9,032 bases of DNA from SZUA-217 sp036446835. Its GTDB lineage: Bacteria > Actinomycetota > Acidimicrobiia > Spongiisociales > ZC4RG35. Of this stretch, positions 1 to 7,631 are shown piece by piece. The stretch covers positions 1 to 9,032 of the forward strand of contig JAZFTT010000026.1 of the NCBI GenBank assembly GCA_036446835.1, given 5' to 3'. Numbering within the stretch: position 1 is the stretch's first letter; every line of letters starts with the position of its first letter. The translations under genes were made by a program, and so were the position numbers. The notes under the pieces are model-generated. The model saw nothing but the letters and a program-made list of their open reading frames with translations, did not search any database and was not told the origin of the DNA.

Positions 1-92
1 ACGAGGTGTACGTCAAGACCAGGTCGGTGCCACTCGACGTGAAGATCCTCATCCGAACCTTCACAGCGGTGTTTCGGGAGTCAGGGGACTGA
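1..92 (+). CDS. C-terminal end of a probable bacterial sugar transferase (partial, 5' truncated)
   Basis: An open frame enters from the left edge (first full codon at base 3) and stops at TGA 90-92, giving 29 residues. The tail reads V-Y-V-K-T-R-S-V-P-L-D-V-K-I-L-I-R-T-F, then a short variable end. This closely resembles the extreme C-terminus of the bacterial sugar transferase family (PF02397, WcaJ/WbaP/PssY type), where a conserved aromatic-V-x-N/T-x-S-x-x-x-D-x-K-I-L-x-R-T segment closes the protein. Those membrane enzymes transfer a sugar-1-phosphate to undecaprenyl phosphate and so prime exopolysaccharide, O-antigen or glycan synthesis. The catalytic core lies outside the window, so this is a match to the tail only. 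The gene converges on the MMPL exporter with 13 nt between stop codons, and no convincing terminator is visible there. Confidence 0.65.
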   Translation, partial: EVYVKTRSVPLDVKILIRTFTAVFRESGD

Positions 93-105
93 TCACGGCT
101 AGCGA

Positions 106-2214
106 CTACTCCGAGTCTTCGATGCCTTCCCGGGGAAGCAGGGCAGGCAGGACAACGAGGGCTGTCAAGCCTGCGGTGACCATGCCTACCCACATGATTG
201 CCGACACCTGGGCATGGATGGCCAGCGGAGAAAGCCAGAGAGCGGTGAGGGCGACGGCGATACCCGCCGCGTTGGCCACGATGGGACGACCCGCGCGGTC
301 GATCGCTCTGTACACGTAGCCGGGGCCCTCTTTTCTGGCGATGTCAACCGCGGCGACAAAGTGGATGGCGTAGTCGATTCCCACACCCAACACGATGCTG
401 GACGCAACAGCCGTCAGCAGGTTCAGCTGGATGCCGGACACGGCAATGAAACCGAGCAGCGTTACTATGGTCATGGCGATTGGCACGAGCGAGGCGACCG
501 TTTCGCGAATCCGCCGATAAGCAATCGCGAGAAGGGCCGCCACTAGAACGAAAGCAACGGCCAGAGACACCATCTGTGCGTTGAGAACCGATCGAGCGAT
601 CTCGTCCCATACAAGGGGCATCCCGATGAGGGTCTTGACCAGTGGCTCCGCGTCGGCGAACTCGACCCACCCTCTGAGATCGTCCCCGGAGAACTCTCCG
701 GGAAGCAGAGTGAAACGAAGCCCGTCGTCGCTCACCATCTTGCCAAGAGGCAGTTCAACCTCGCCTGAAAGCACTGCCTCGATCTGCTCCTCCGTCATCG
801 ACGAAGCCAGGTCAACCACCGAGAAAACCTCGCGCACTCCAGGGAGACTCTCCATCTCGTCCGAGACAACAGTGATTGCCGCCAACTGGCTCGCCGGGCC
901 GGTCGGTTCGAAGGCGAACTCACCTGCCATCGGTGTCGCACCCCCGAAGACCTCGGATGTTCGTTCGAACGCGACCCTGACCGGATCATTCGCCTTGAAG
1001 AAGAAGAGCTGGTCAGGGTTGACGTCGAGCTGGGGCAACGACAGAGCCGCGAATACGACGATCACGACCGTGATCACGACCGCCGGAACCCTGGTGCGGA
1101 CGAGAGTCTTCAGCCCGGCTATGACTCCGGGACCGAGCAGAGCCCTTCGGTCGCTCAACCCTATGTCAAAGTGAGTGATTGCTGCGGGCAGTGAGAAGAA
1201 TGAGATCGCGCCGGCAAAGACGATGCCAACTGCTGCGAACACACCGAGTTGTTGAATCGGACCGACTCCCGTGAACAAGAGAGACAGGAAGCCCGCGGCG
1301 GTGCTGATCGTGGTGAGGATCATCGGGATGCCCACATGCGAGAGGGCCGATGAGACTCGTGCCACCGGGTCCGGGCTGTCGGCTTCCTGGAAGTGAGTTA
1401 CGAAATGCAGACCGTCTGCGGAGCCCATCACGATCACGAAGATCGGCACTATCACCGTCACGATGTCCGCTTTGAATCCGAGTCCGAAAATGAGACCGAA
1501 GGTCCAGAGAGACCCGAGGGCCGCGGGAACGATGGCGAGAACACTCAGCCTCCTGTCTCCGATGGTCGTGTAGAAGGTGCCGACCAGAAGGACCAACACG
1601 AGAGGCGGAATGAGCAGAAGAAACAGAGACAACAAGTCGATGACCGAGGCGAAGATGACCGGGTTCCCCGAGTACACGACGTCCAGCCCTTCGACCTCGA
1701 CATCGGTCACCAGACGGGCAGTGGCAGTGGCGTCCTCCCCGGGGTTGACCAGGAGAAGGGTGTGGCGCCCGTTCTCCGACAGCAGGAGCGATGACACCGG
1801 GTTGGTGGAAAGGATCGACTCGACCACGGCGTCGGGGATAGCTGCGAGATCAGATTCGGTGATCGGTTGATTCGTGATCGGGTTGGTGGTCGGGATGATG
1901 GAGACAACCGATTCAACTCCTTCGACCTCGGAGAGGCCGTCCCGCAGTTGGAGAAGCAGGGCAAGGCTCTCCTTGCCAGCGAAGGTCTCCCCTTCGGGAA
2001 GAGAGACCATTGCATTGATCGGGTCGGCCGTGTCGTACTTGTCCTGAAAGGCGACAAACTCGGCCCCCGTGGGCGTTCCCTCGAGAATGAACGAGGCAAC
2101 GTCGGCGTTGAAGTCGAGCCGAAAGAGCATGAGAAACGCTGTTAGCGTGACGATTCCGGTCATGACGAGCACCAGCTTCGACCGGTGGACGATAAACGCC
2201 GCAATACGTTTCAC
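106..2214 (-). CDS. RND superfamily exporter, MMPL/HAE3-like, 12 TM helices
   Basis: A 702-aa inner-membrane transporter. The layout is the two-fold RND repeat: TM1 at about residues 13-32, a first extracytoplasmic domain (about 35-190), TM2-6 (about 192-345), TM7 (about 377-394), a second extracytoplasmic domain (about 397-545), and TM8-12 (about 548-693). Each half carries an Asp in its fourth helix, as expected for the proton relay: GSADGLHF at 264-271 (D267) and GVGIDYAIHF at 610-619 (D614-Y615). The size and half-symmetric form fit the hydrophobe/amphiphile exporter type (COG1033) better than large tripartite RND pumps, and no membrane-fusion or outer-membrane partner is nearby. Family members move lipids, hopanoids or other hydrophobic compounds; the substrate here cannot be read from sequence. 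The start is GTG at 2214, with an in-frame TAG two codons upstream and no strong Shine-Dalgarno. It lies 22 nt after pfk, so it is probably the last gene of that operon. Its link to phosphofructokinase is unexplained. Confidence 0.92.
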   Translation of the reverse strand: MKRIAAFIVHRSKLVLVMTGIVTLTAFLMLFRLDFNADVASFILEGTPTGAEFVAFQDKYDTADPINAMVSLPEGETFAGKESLALLLQLRDGLSEVEGVESVVSIIPTTNPITNQPITESDLAAIPDAVVESILSTNPVSSLLLSENGRHTLLLVNPGEDATATARLVTDVEVEGLDVVYSGNPVIFASVIDLLSLFLLLIPPLVLVLLVGTFYTTIGDRRLSVLAIVPAALGSLWTFGLIFGLGFKADIVTVIVPIFVIVMGSADGLHFVTHFQEADSPDPVARVSSALSHVGIPMILTTISTAAGFLSLLFTGVGPIQQLGVFAAVGIVFAGAISFFSLPAAITHFDIGLSDRRALLGPGVIAGLKTLVRTRVPAVVITVVIVVFAALSLPQLDVNPDQLFFFKANDPVRVAFERTSEVFGGATPMAGEFAFEPTGPASQLAAITVVSDEMESLPGVREVFSVVDLASSMTEEQIEAVLSGEVELPLGKMVSDDGLRFTLLPGEFSGDDLRGWVEFADAEPLVKTLIGMPLVWDEIARSVLNAQMVSLAVAFVLVAALLAIAYRRIRETVASLVPIAMTIVTLLGFIAVSGIQLNLLTAVASSIVLGVGIDYAIHFVAAVDIARKEGPGYVYRAIDRAGRPIVANAAGIAVALTALWLSPLAIHAQVSAIMWVGMVTAGLTALVVLPALLPREGIEDSE

Positions 2215-2236
2215 GAACTAGCCCAAGCCGCACACT

Positions 2237-3256
2237 TCAGGCAAAAAACCATTCCGCGTCCTCCAGACGGGAGGGGTCGAGCCGGCGAACCTCGCGACAG
2301 GCTTGCCCCAGATCGACAGGGACTACCTCATCTCCCTTCAACGCGACCATCAACCCGCCCCTTCCGCCAAAGGCCAACTCGGCGGCTTTCACCCCAAACC
2401 GGGTGCCCAGGATCCTGTCGTATGAATTGGGCGAGCCCCCACGCTGGAGGTATCCAAGGGTGGTCACCCGAGATTCAAACCCGGTCAGCTCTTCGAGTCT
2501 GGCGGAAACTGCCGAACCCACACCACCAAGCCGGGTGAATCCATAAGCGTCTACTCCGGTTGAACAAACCTCTCCGGGCGGACCCGGGACGCCCTCGGCG
2601 ACAACGATCAACGAGTAGTGGTGGCCACGGTCGTGACGGGCAACGATGCGGCCGGCCAAATCCTGATAGTCGATCGCCACCTCCGGGACCAGGATTGCCT
2701 CTGCGCCACCGGCGAGTCCGGCTGCTGCGGCGATCCAGCCCGCGGTCCGGCCCATTACCTCGACAACCATCACTCTGTTGTGCGACTCCGCCGTAGTAGT
2801 GAGCCGGTCGATGGCATCGACAACTATCTGGACCGCGGTGTGAAACCCGATGCTGACATCGGTCCCGGCGATGTCGTTGTCGATGGTCTTCGGTATGCCG
2901 ACCACCTCGAGACCATCCTCGCTGAGACGTGCGGCCGTGCGAAGGGAGCCATCTCCACCAATGACAACCAGCGAATCGATCCCGGCACTATCGAGTGTGC
3001 CTGATATAGACGCCAGACCCTCGCCGTGAATATAGGGATCGATACGGGAGGTGCCGAGAATGGTTCCCCCTTTCCGCAGAAGTCCTCGAACGTCATCCCG
3101 GCCCAGTGGTCGGGTGCGCCCCTCCAAAAGCCCATTCCACCCTTCCTCTACACCGACTACCTCAAAACCCTCTGCTGTCGCCCGCGTGACCACTGCCCGA
3201 ATCGCCGCGTTCAGCCCGGGGCAATCACCTCCAGCCGTCAGAACACCTATTGCCAT
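2237..3256 (-). CDS. pfkA: 6-phosphofructokinase, predicted ATP-dependent (Gly/Lys discriminator type)
   Basis: A 339-aa cytosolic enzyme that phosphorylates fructose 6-phosphate to fructose 1,6-bisphosphate, the committed step of glycolysis. Visible motifs are the N-terminal phosphate loop TAGGDCPGLNAAIR (residues 7-20), GGDGS (100-104), the catalytic loop PKTIDND (122-128, catalytic Asp D126), VEVMGR (165-170) and GYLQRGGSP (268-276). The residue after the GGD Asp (E. coli position 104) is Gly, which indicates ATP; pyrophosphate enzymes usually have Asp there. The second discriminator (E. coli 124) is Lys, as in PPi enzymes and the mixed 'group III' clade common in Actinobacteria and related phyla. 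This pairing is generally associated with ATP use. The length is slightly above the E. coli enzyme (about 320 aa), as usual for this clade. The ATG at 3256 is fixed by an in-frame TGA two codons upstream; the ribosome site is weak, so coupling to the upstream gene 10 nt away is likely. The phosphoryl donor is inferred, not proven. Confidence 0.95.
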   Translation of the reverse strand: MAIGVLTAGGDCPGLNAAIRAVVTRATAEGFEVVGVEEGWNGLLEGRTRPLGRDDVRGLLRKGGTILGTSRIDPYIHGEGLASISGTLDSAGIDSLVVIGGDGSLRTAARLSEDGLEVVGIPKTIDNDIAGTDVSIGFHTAVQIVVDAIDRLTTTAESHNRVMVVEVMGRTAGWIAAAAGLAGGAEAILVPEVAIDYQDLAGRIVARHDRGHHYSLIVVAEGVPGPPGEVCSTGVDAYGFTRLGGVGSAVSARLEELTGFESRVTTLGYLQRGGSPNSYDRILGTRFGVKAAELAFGGRGGLMVALKGDEVVPVDLGQACREVRRLDPSRLEDAEWFFA

Positions 3257-3266
3257 CGATCATGTT

Positions 3267-3902
3267 CTAGTCGACTGAGGCGATATCCACGTTGTATGCC
3301 TCATAAACGAGGTCGGCACCGCGCTGGCGATGAAGGGAGAGATGGGCGAGAAGGGTCATCACCCTGCTTCGGCTCGGCTCCGGATCGGAACAACCGATCT
3401 CCATCGCTCCCCTGAGAGTCAACTGGGCTTGCGCCAATGATTCCTCCAGGCCTGCATGCTGCTCCTCGATGAGCCCGAGCTCCATTGCGAGACGCGGCGC
3501 CTGGTCCAGGATCTCCGCAAGCATCCCGCTCTTGCCCTCCGCGGCGGAGATGTGCTCCTCCAGGGCTTCCTCCAACTCGTCGATGGCATCCGAAACTTCC
3601 TCCAACCATCCCGCCGCGCTCGCCGGAGAAGCGACAGCCGATTCCAGGTCGGTCATGGTCTTGGCGAGGGAGTGTCTCCTAGCTCCTACTGTCTCGACGC
3701 GGGGCGTGGAGTTTCCGGCGCCAAGCGGATCAGCAATCGATTCCACAGCATCCTCTCTGGCTTCTTCGGCCTGGACCTCGGCGCCAGGAGCCTCGAACAG
3801 GTCTGTTCCCTGCGCAGACTCTTCGAGTTCGAGCTTCCACTCGGCTTCTTTCTGTGTCATGACCCAAGCTTCGATCAGCCACTCCACAGGTGGTAGAGGC
3901 AT
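3267..3902 (-). CDS. Unrecognised acidic, mostly helical protein (211 aa), first gene of the pfk operon
   Basis: I do not recognise a named family. The 211-aa product has no signal peptide, membrane helix or metal-binding cluster. The N-terminus (1-30) is Trp- and Glu-rich with a helical look (EWLIEAWV, then QKEAEWKLELEE). Residues 30-75 are a low-complexity acidic, probably disordered linker. Residues 75-170 look like two or three amphipathic helices, with a coiled-coil-prone stretch at about 99-120 (WLEEVSDAIDELEEALEE). The C-terminal segment (about 178-207) holds the distinctive HRQRGADLVYEAYNVDI, which breaks the acidic pattern and looks conserved. From memory, similar tails occur in actinobacterial hypothetical proteins, but I cannot verify this. 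The ATG at 3902 is the earliest possible start, because TGA lies in frame two codons upstream; M15 is a plausible alternative. It ends 10 nt before pfk, so the two are probably co-transcribed. A soluble regulatory or scaffold role would be a guess. Confidence 0.75.
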   Translation of the reverse strand: MPLPPVEWLIEAWVMTQKEAEWKLELEESAQGTDLFEAPGAEVQAEEAREDAVESIADPLGAGNSTPRVETVGARRHSLAKTMTDLESAVASPASAAGWLEEVSDAIDELEEALEEHISAAEGKSGMLAEILDQAPRLAMELGLIEEQHAGLEESLAQAQLTLRGAMEIGCSDPEPSRSRVMTLLAHLSLHRQRGADLVYEAYNVDIASVD

Positions 3903-4061
3903 TGGTCACGATTCGGGTGGACGAAGTCACCCTGATGACCGGATCACCCGTCAGGCGCCCTGGCTCTCGGAAATTCACGGCCCCAGCCATCTGCGAAAAG
4001 ACACTCGGAGAGGGGTCTTTGGTCCCTGTGGGCGAGAAGGTCTGCTTCTTAAGTTGAGAAC
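3903..4061. promoter_or_regulatory. Divergent intergenic region between the pfk operon and the nifJ operon
   Basis: These 159 bp separate two divergent start codons and must supply promoters for both operons unless one is internal. Visible structure includes an inverted repeat GGGTG/CACCC (3915-3919 with 3928-3932, 8-nt gap), a directly repeated TCACCC (3927-3932 and 3944-3949, start-to-start 17 bp), and a short TGAT/ATCA palindrome (3933-3936 with 3943-3946). Their clustering within about 35 bp, close to the minus-strand start, is what an operator might look like. The repeats are short enough to be chance in GC-rich DNA. No convincing minus-strand -35/-10 pair was found. Confidence 0.4.
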
Positions 4062-4062
4062 A
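4050..4062 (+). promoter_or_regulatory. Candidate -10 element for a leaderless nifJ transcript
   Basis: The hexamer TAAGTT (4050-4055) fits the relaxed actinobacterial -10 form TAnnnT. It ends 6 nt before the ATG at 4062, the spacing expected if transcription starts at the A of the start codon. Supporting this, no good Shine-Dalgarno lies at the usual distance: the only purine-rich GAGAAGG (4034-4040) is about 21 nt away. TAA at 4050-4052 is also an in-frame stop, which fixes the start region. No clear -35 is visible, so this is a modest inference. Confidence 0.35.
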
Positions 4063-7000
4063 TGACTCCTATTGCGAAGTCTTCGTACACGATGGTTGAC
4101 GGGAATGAGGCTGTCGCCCGAATAGCTCATCTTCTCAGCGAAGTGATCGCCATCTACCCGATAACACCCGCCTCTCCGATGGGGGAGCTTGCCGATGCCT
4201 GGTCCCATCAGGGCCAACCGAACCTGTGGGGTGTGGTGCCCGACGTCATCGAGATGCAGAGCGAAGCCGGGGCGGCTGGGGCGATCCACGGAGCCCTGAC
4301 GGTCGGCGCACTCAGCACCACCTTCACCGCATCTCAGGGTTTGCTCCTGATGCTCCCCAACATGTACAAGATCGCCGGAGAACTGACTCCGACCGTGATT
4401 CACGTGGCAGCCCGGACCGTTGCCACCCACGCGTTGTCCATCTTCGGCGACCACTCGGATGTGATGGCCGCCCGTCAGACCGGGTTCGCCATTCTCTCGT
4501 CGGCATCGGTCCAGGAAGCGCAGGACATGGCCGTTGTCGCCCACCTCGCCACGCTCGAGTCAAGGATCCCCTTCCTCCACTTCTTCGACGGGTTCAGAAC
4601 CTCACACGAGGTCGCCAAAATCGAGCTGATTGGCGAGGACACGCTGCGTGATCTCATCGACGAGGACTTGATTGCCGGACACCGCATCCGGGCGTTGAAC
4701 CCGAACAATCCGATGCTCCGGGGATCCGCTCAGAACCCCGACGTCTTCTTCCAGGCTCGGGAGGCGGCAAATCCGTATTACGACGCCGTTCCCCTGATCG
4801 TGGCAGATGCCATGGACCGGGTCGCAGCTTTTACCGGTCGTCAGCATGGTCTCTTCGAGTACAACGGCGCTCCCGACGCCGAGACTGTGATGGTCATCAT
4901 GGGCTCAGGAGCAGGTGCTGCGGGCGAGACGGTGACCAGATTGATCGGAGAGGGCCACAAGGTCGGCGTTCTCGTGGTGAAGCTGTACCGGCCGTTCAGC
5001 GCATCTGTCTTTGCGAACCTTCTCCCGGAGACGACTCAACGCGTCATCGTGATGGATCGCACCAAGGAGCCCGGAGCCGTTGGCGATCCGCTCTACCTCG
5101 ATGTCGTCGTGGCACTCGCAGAGGAGGGCCGCCAGATCGAGGTGTATGGCGGTCGCTACGGGCTCTCCTCAAAGGAATTCACTCCCTCGATGGTCGCCGG
5201 CGCATTCAATGAGGTCGCCCGGGACACACCTCGCCGGCACTTCACGGTCGGAATCGTCGATGACGTCACCAACAACTCGGTTGACTGGGACGAGGACTGG
5301 TGGGTGGAGCCCGACGAGGTCACCCGGGCTGTCTTTTTCGGACTGGGCTCCGACGGGACCGTCGGCGCCAACAAGAACTCGGTAAAGATCATCGGGGAGT
5401 CCACCGACCTGTCGGCACAGGGGTACTTCGTCTACGACTCCAAGAAGGCCGGTTCGAGGACGATCTCTCACCTGCGCATCTCCCCATACCCAATCGAGTC
5501 GACCTATCTGATCCGGCAGGCGGACTTCGTGGCCGTCCACCAGTTCGACTTCTTGGAGTCCATCGACGTCCTGGAAGTCGCCCGGCTCGGAGCGACGATC
5601 CTTCTCAATAGCCCCTACCCGGCGGAGGACATCTGGGATCGGATGCCGATCGAGACCCAGCGACAAATAGTGGACAAGGGTCTTCAGGTTTGGGCCATCG
5701 ACGCCGCAGCGATCGCCCGGGAAACGGGTCTTGGCGGGAGGGTGAACACAGTACTTCAGACCTGCTTTTTCCACCTCACCGATTTTCTCCCCGCCGACGA
5801 GTCGATTGTCGGCATCAAACGCCATATCCGGGACAGCTACGGCAACCGGGGCGAGGTCGTGGTCCGGAGAAACGAGGAGGCGGTCGACCGGGCGATCGAC
5901 GGTCTGTTCAAAGTCGACATCGGCGATGCCGTGGGTCCCCTGAGGATCGCTGAACCGGTTCCGGAGGTCGCTCCCGAGTTCGTCAAGCGAGTCACCGCCA
6001 TGATGCTGGCAGGCAAAGGCGACCTGCTGCCTGTGTCGGCACTCCCTGTTGATGGCGCGTTCCCAACCGGCACGGCCATGTGGGAAAAGCGCTCCATCGC
6101 CGACGAGATCCCGATCTGGGATCCGGACATCTGCATCGATTGCGGGCGCTGTGCCCTGGTCTGTCCCCACGCGGCAATCCGTTTCAAGGCCTTCGACCCC
6201 GATATCCCGGTGCCGGAGGGATTCCTCTGGAAGGAATCGACAGGCCAGGACCTTCGGGGAAAGCGGATAGTGATCCAGGTAGCTCCTGACGACTGCACAG
6301 GCTGTCGCATCTGCGTGGAGATCTGCCCCGCCAAGTCAAAAGAGATCGTCAAGCACAAGGCCATCAACATGGCACCCATCGATGATCACCTCGAACGGGA
6401 GCGTCGCAACTTCGAGTACTTCCTGGAAATCCCGGAGATGGACCGGTCCCAAGTCAATGCTTTCTCGGTGAAAGGATCACAGCTAATGGAACCGCTCTTC
6501 GAGTTCTCGGGAGCATGTGCGGGGTGCGGAGAAACTCCCTATCTCAAGTTGATCACACAGATGATGGGTGATCGGATGATCGTGGCCAACGCCACAGGAT
6601 GCTCTTCGATCTATGGCGGCAACCTTCCAACCACCCCCTGGACTGCGAACGGCGACGGCAGGGGGCCGGCCTGGTCGAACAGCCTGTTCGAGGACAACGC
6701 CGAGTTCGGGCTCGGAATGAGACTTGCCCTCCAAGCTCAGCGCTCGGACGCCATCCTGTTGGTGACCGCATTGGCGCCAGACCTCGGTCAACTGGCGGTC
6801 GACATTCTCGAGACGGTTGAGAACCTCGATCGGAGCGACATCGACGCCCTCGTGAACCGGCAGCGGACTCAGGTCACCGAGTTGAAGAAACGCCTCGGGA
6901 ACATGGAAGGCCCCCTTCCGAGACGGCTGGAAGGTGTGGCCGACTCCCTGATCGAAACCAGTATCTGGATCGTTGGTGGCGATGGCTGGGCCTATGACAT

Positions 7001-7631
7001 AGGGTTCGGCGGCCTCGACCACGTGCTCGCCTCGGGTCGAGACATCAACATCCTGGTGCTCGACACCGAGGTCTACTCCAATACAGGAGGCCAGGCTTCC
7101 AAGGCGACGCCTCGCGCCGCCATCGCCAAATTCGCATCAGGCGGCAAAGAGACCGCAAAGAAGGACCTAGGTCAAATCGCCATGTCGTACGGGAACGTTT
7201 ATGTGGCCCAGATCGCCATGGGAGCCAACCTCACACAGACCGTCAAGACTCTCGCCGAGGCGGAGTCTCACCGCGGCGTCTCGCTGGTCATCGCCTACAG
7301 CCCCTGCATCGCCCACGGCATCGACATGACCAAACAGTTGAGCCACCAGAAGCTCGCTACCGATACCGGCTACTGGCCGCTGTATCGCTACGACCCGGCC
7401 CGGGAGGACGCCGGAGAACCGGGGCTGCGTCTGGACAGCCGCAAACCCAAGATCCCATTCAAGGATTTTGCTTCCAAGGAAGGAAGATTCGCGGTGCTCG
7501 GTAGAGCAGACCCGGAAGGCGCCGAGCGTCTCCTGATAGAGGCCCAGCACGACATCGACAATCGATGGCATCTATACGAGCAAATGGTGCAAATACACAG
7601 GACGGCTGAATACGCGGAGGTAGAGGAATGA
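4062..7631 (+). CDS. nifJ: Pyruvate:ferredoxin (flavodoxin) oxidoreductase, single-chain PFOR
   Basis: A complete 1189-aa PFOR, catalysing pyruvate + CoA + oxidised ferredoxin/flavodoxin to acetyl-CoA + CO2 + reduced carrier, in the cytosol. Domains in order: pyrimidine/pyruvate-binding domain I (about 1-255; YPITP 32-36, SEAGAAGA with E68, R118 before the THALSIFGDHSDVM stretch); domain II (about 270-400); gamma domain III (about 420-625); EKR linker (E675-K676-R677); a two-cluster ferredoxin domain with C691, C694, C697, C701 and C745, C748, C751, C755; and the TPP domain (about 805-1100; GGDGWAYDIG 972-981, EVYSNTGGQ 1003-1011). The proximal [4Fe-4S] ligands known from the Desulfovibrio africanus enzyme all have counterparts: C819, C822, C847, C1082. 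All cofactor residues I checked are intact, so the enzyme should be functional. PFOR is usually oxygen-sensitive, suggesting anaerobic or microaerobic metabolism. Its stop overlaps the next start (ATGA), so the DHODH-like protein is its likely partner. The symbol follows the family name; no nitrogen-fixation genes are seen. Confidence 0.97.
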   Translation: MTPIAKSSYTMVDGNEAVARIAHLLSEVIAIYPITPASPMGELADAWSHQGQPNLWGVVPDVIEMQSEAGAAGAIHGALTVGALSTTFTASQGLLLMLPNMYKIAGELTPTVIHVAARTVATHALSIFGDHSDVMAARQTGFAILSSASVQEAQDMAVVAHLATLESRIPFLHFFDGFRTSHEVAKIELIGEDTLRDLIDEDLIAGHRIRALNPNNPMLRGSAQNPDVFFQAREAANPYYDAVPLIVADAMDRVAAFTGRQHGLFEYNGAPDAETVMVIMGSGAGAAGETVTRLIGEGHKVGVLVVKLYRPFSASVFANLLPETTQRVIVMDRTKEPGAVGDPLYLDVVVALAEEGRQIEVYGGRYGLSSKEFTPSMVAGAFNEVARDTPRRHFTVGIVDDVTNNSVDWDEDWWVEPDEVTRAVFFGLGSDGTVGANKNSVKIIGESTDLSAQGYFVYDSKKAGSRTISHLRISPYPIESTYLIRQADFVAVHQFDFLESIDVLEVARLGATILLNSPYPAEDIWDRMPIETQRQIVDKGLQVWAIDAAAIARETGLGGRVNTVLQTCFFHLTDFLPADESIVGIKRHIRDSYGNRGEVVVRRNEEAVDRAIDGLFKVDIGDAVGPLRIAEPVPEVAPEFVKRVTAMMLAGKGDLLPVSALPVDGAFPTGTAMWEKRSIADEIPIWDPDICIDCGRCALVCPHAAIRFKAFDPDIPVPEGFLWKESTGQDLRGKRIVIQVAPDDCTGCRICVEICPAKSKEIVKHKAINMAPIDDHLERERRNFEYFLEIPEMDRSQVNAFSVKGSQLMEPLFEFSGACAGCGETPYLKLITQMMGDRMIVANATGCSSIYGGNLPTTPWTANGDGRGPAWSNSLFEDNAEFGLGMRLALQAQRSDAILLVTALAPDLGQLAVDILETVENLDRSDIDALVNRQRTQVTELKKRLGNMEGPLPRRLEGVADSLIETSIWIVGGDGWAYDIGFGGLDHVLASGRDINILVLDTEVYSNTGGQASKATPRAAIAKFASGGKETAKKDLGQIAMSYGNVYVAQIAMGANLTQTVKTLAEAESHRGVSLVIAYSPCIAHGIDMTKQLSHQKLATDTGYWPLYRYDPAREDAGEPGLRLDSRKPKIPFKDFASKEGRFAVLGRADPEGAERLLIEAQHDIDNRWHLYEQMVQIHRTAEYAEVEE
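7616..7620 (+). promoter_or_regulatory. Strong ribosome-binding site for the DHODH-like gene, inside the nifJ end
   Basis: GGAGG lies 7 nt before the ATG at 7628, within the last codons of nifJ. Together with the ATGA overlap at 7628-7631 it decides the start and indicates efficient, coupled translation of the two proteins. It is the clearest Shine-Dalgarno in the window along with that of the DUF302 gene. Confidence 0.8.

Noticed and set aside
93..117. Possible bidirectional terminator between the convergent sugar transferase and exporter genes
   Set aside because: Only a 4-bp GACT/AGTC pairing is present, partly inside the exporter coding end, with no T-run.
581..1174. Plus-strand open frame (197 aa) antisense to the MMPL exporter
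   Set aside because: Ser/Thr/Arg-rich low-information translation fully within a strong gene; no domain and no ribosome site of note.
2237..3256. Annotation as pyrophosphate-dependent phosphofructokinase
   Set aside because: The residue after the GGD Asp is Gly, not Asp; Lys at the second site alone does not make a PPi enzyme.
3469..4065. Plus-strand open frame (198 aa) crossing the 211-aa gene and the divergent region
   Set aside because: Ser/Ala-rich shadow. The minus-strand frame has a far more protein-like pattern with amphipathic helices and a motif, and fits the operon spacing.
3975..4544. Minus-strand open frame (189 aa) covering part of the intergenic region and the nifJ 5' end
   Set aside because: It mostly mirrors the NifJ N-terminal coding sequence; His/Gly/Arg-rich and without any known motif.
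5169..6170. Long minus-strand open frame (333 aa) antisense to nifJ
   Set aside because: It lies wholly inside a certain PFOR gene, has no recognisable domain, and has the Arg/Asp/Gly/Val-rich composition typical of antisense frames in GC-rich genes.
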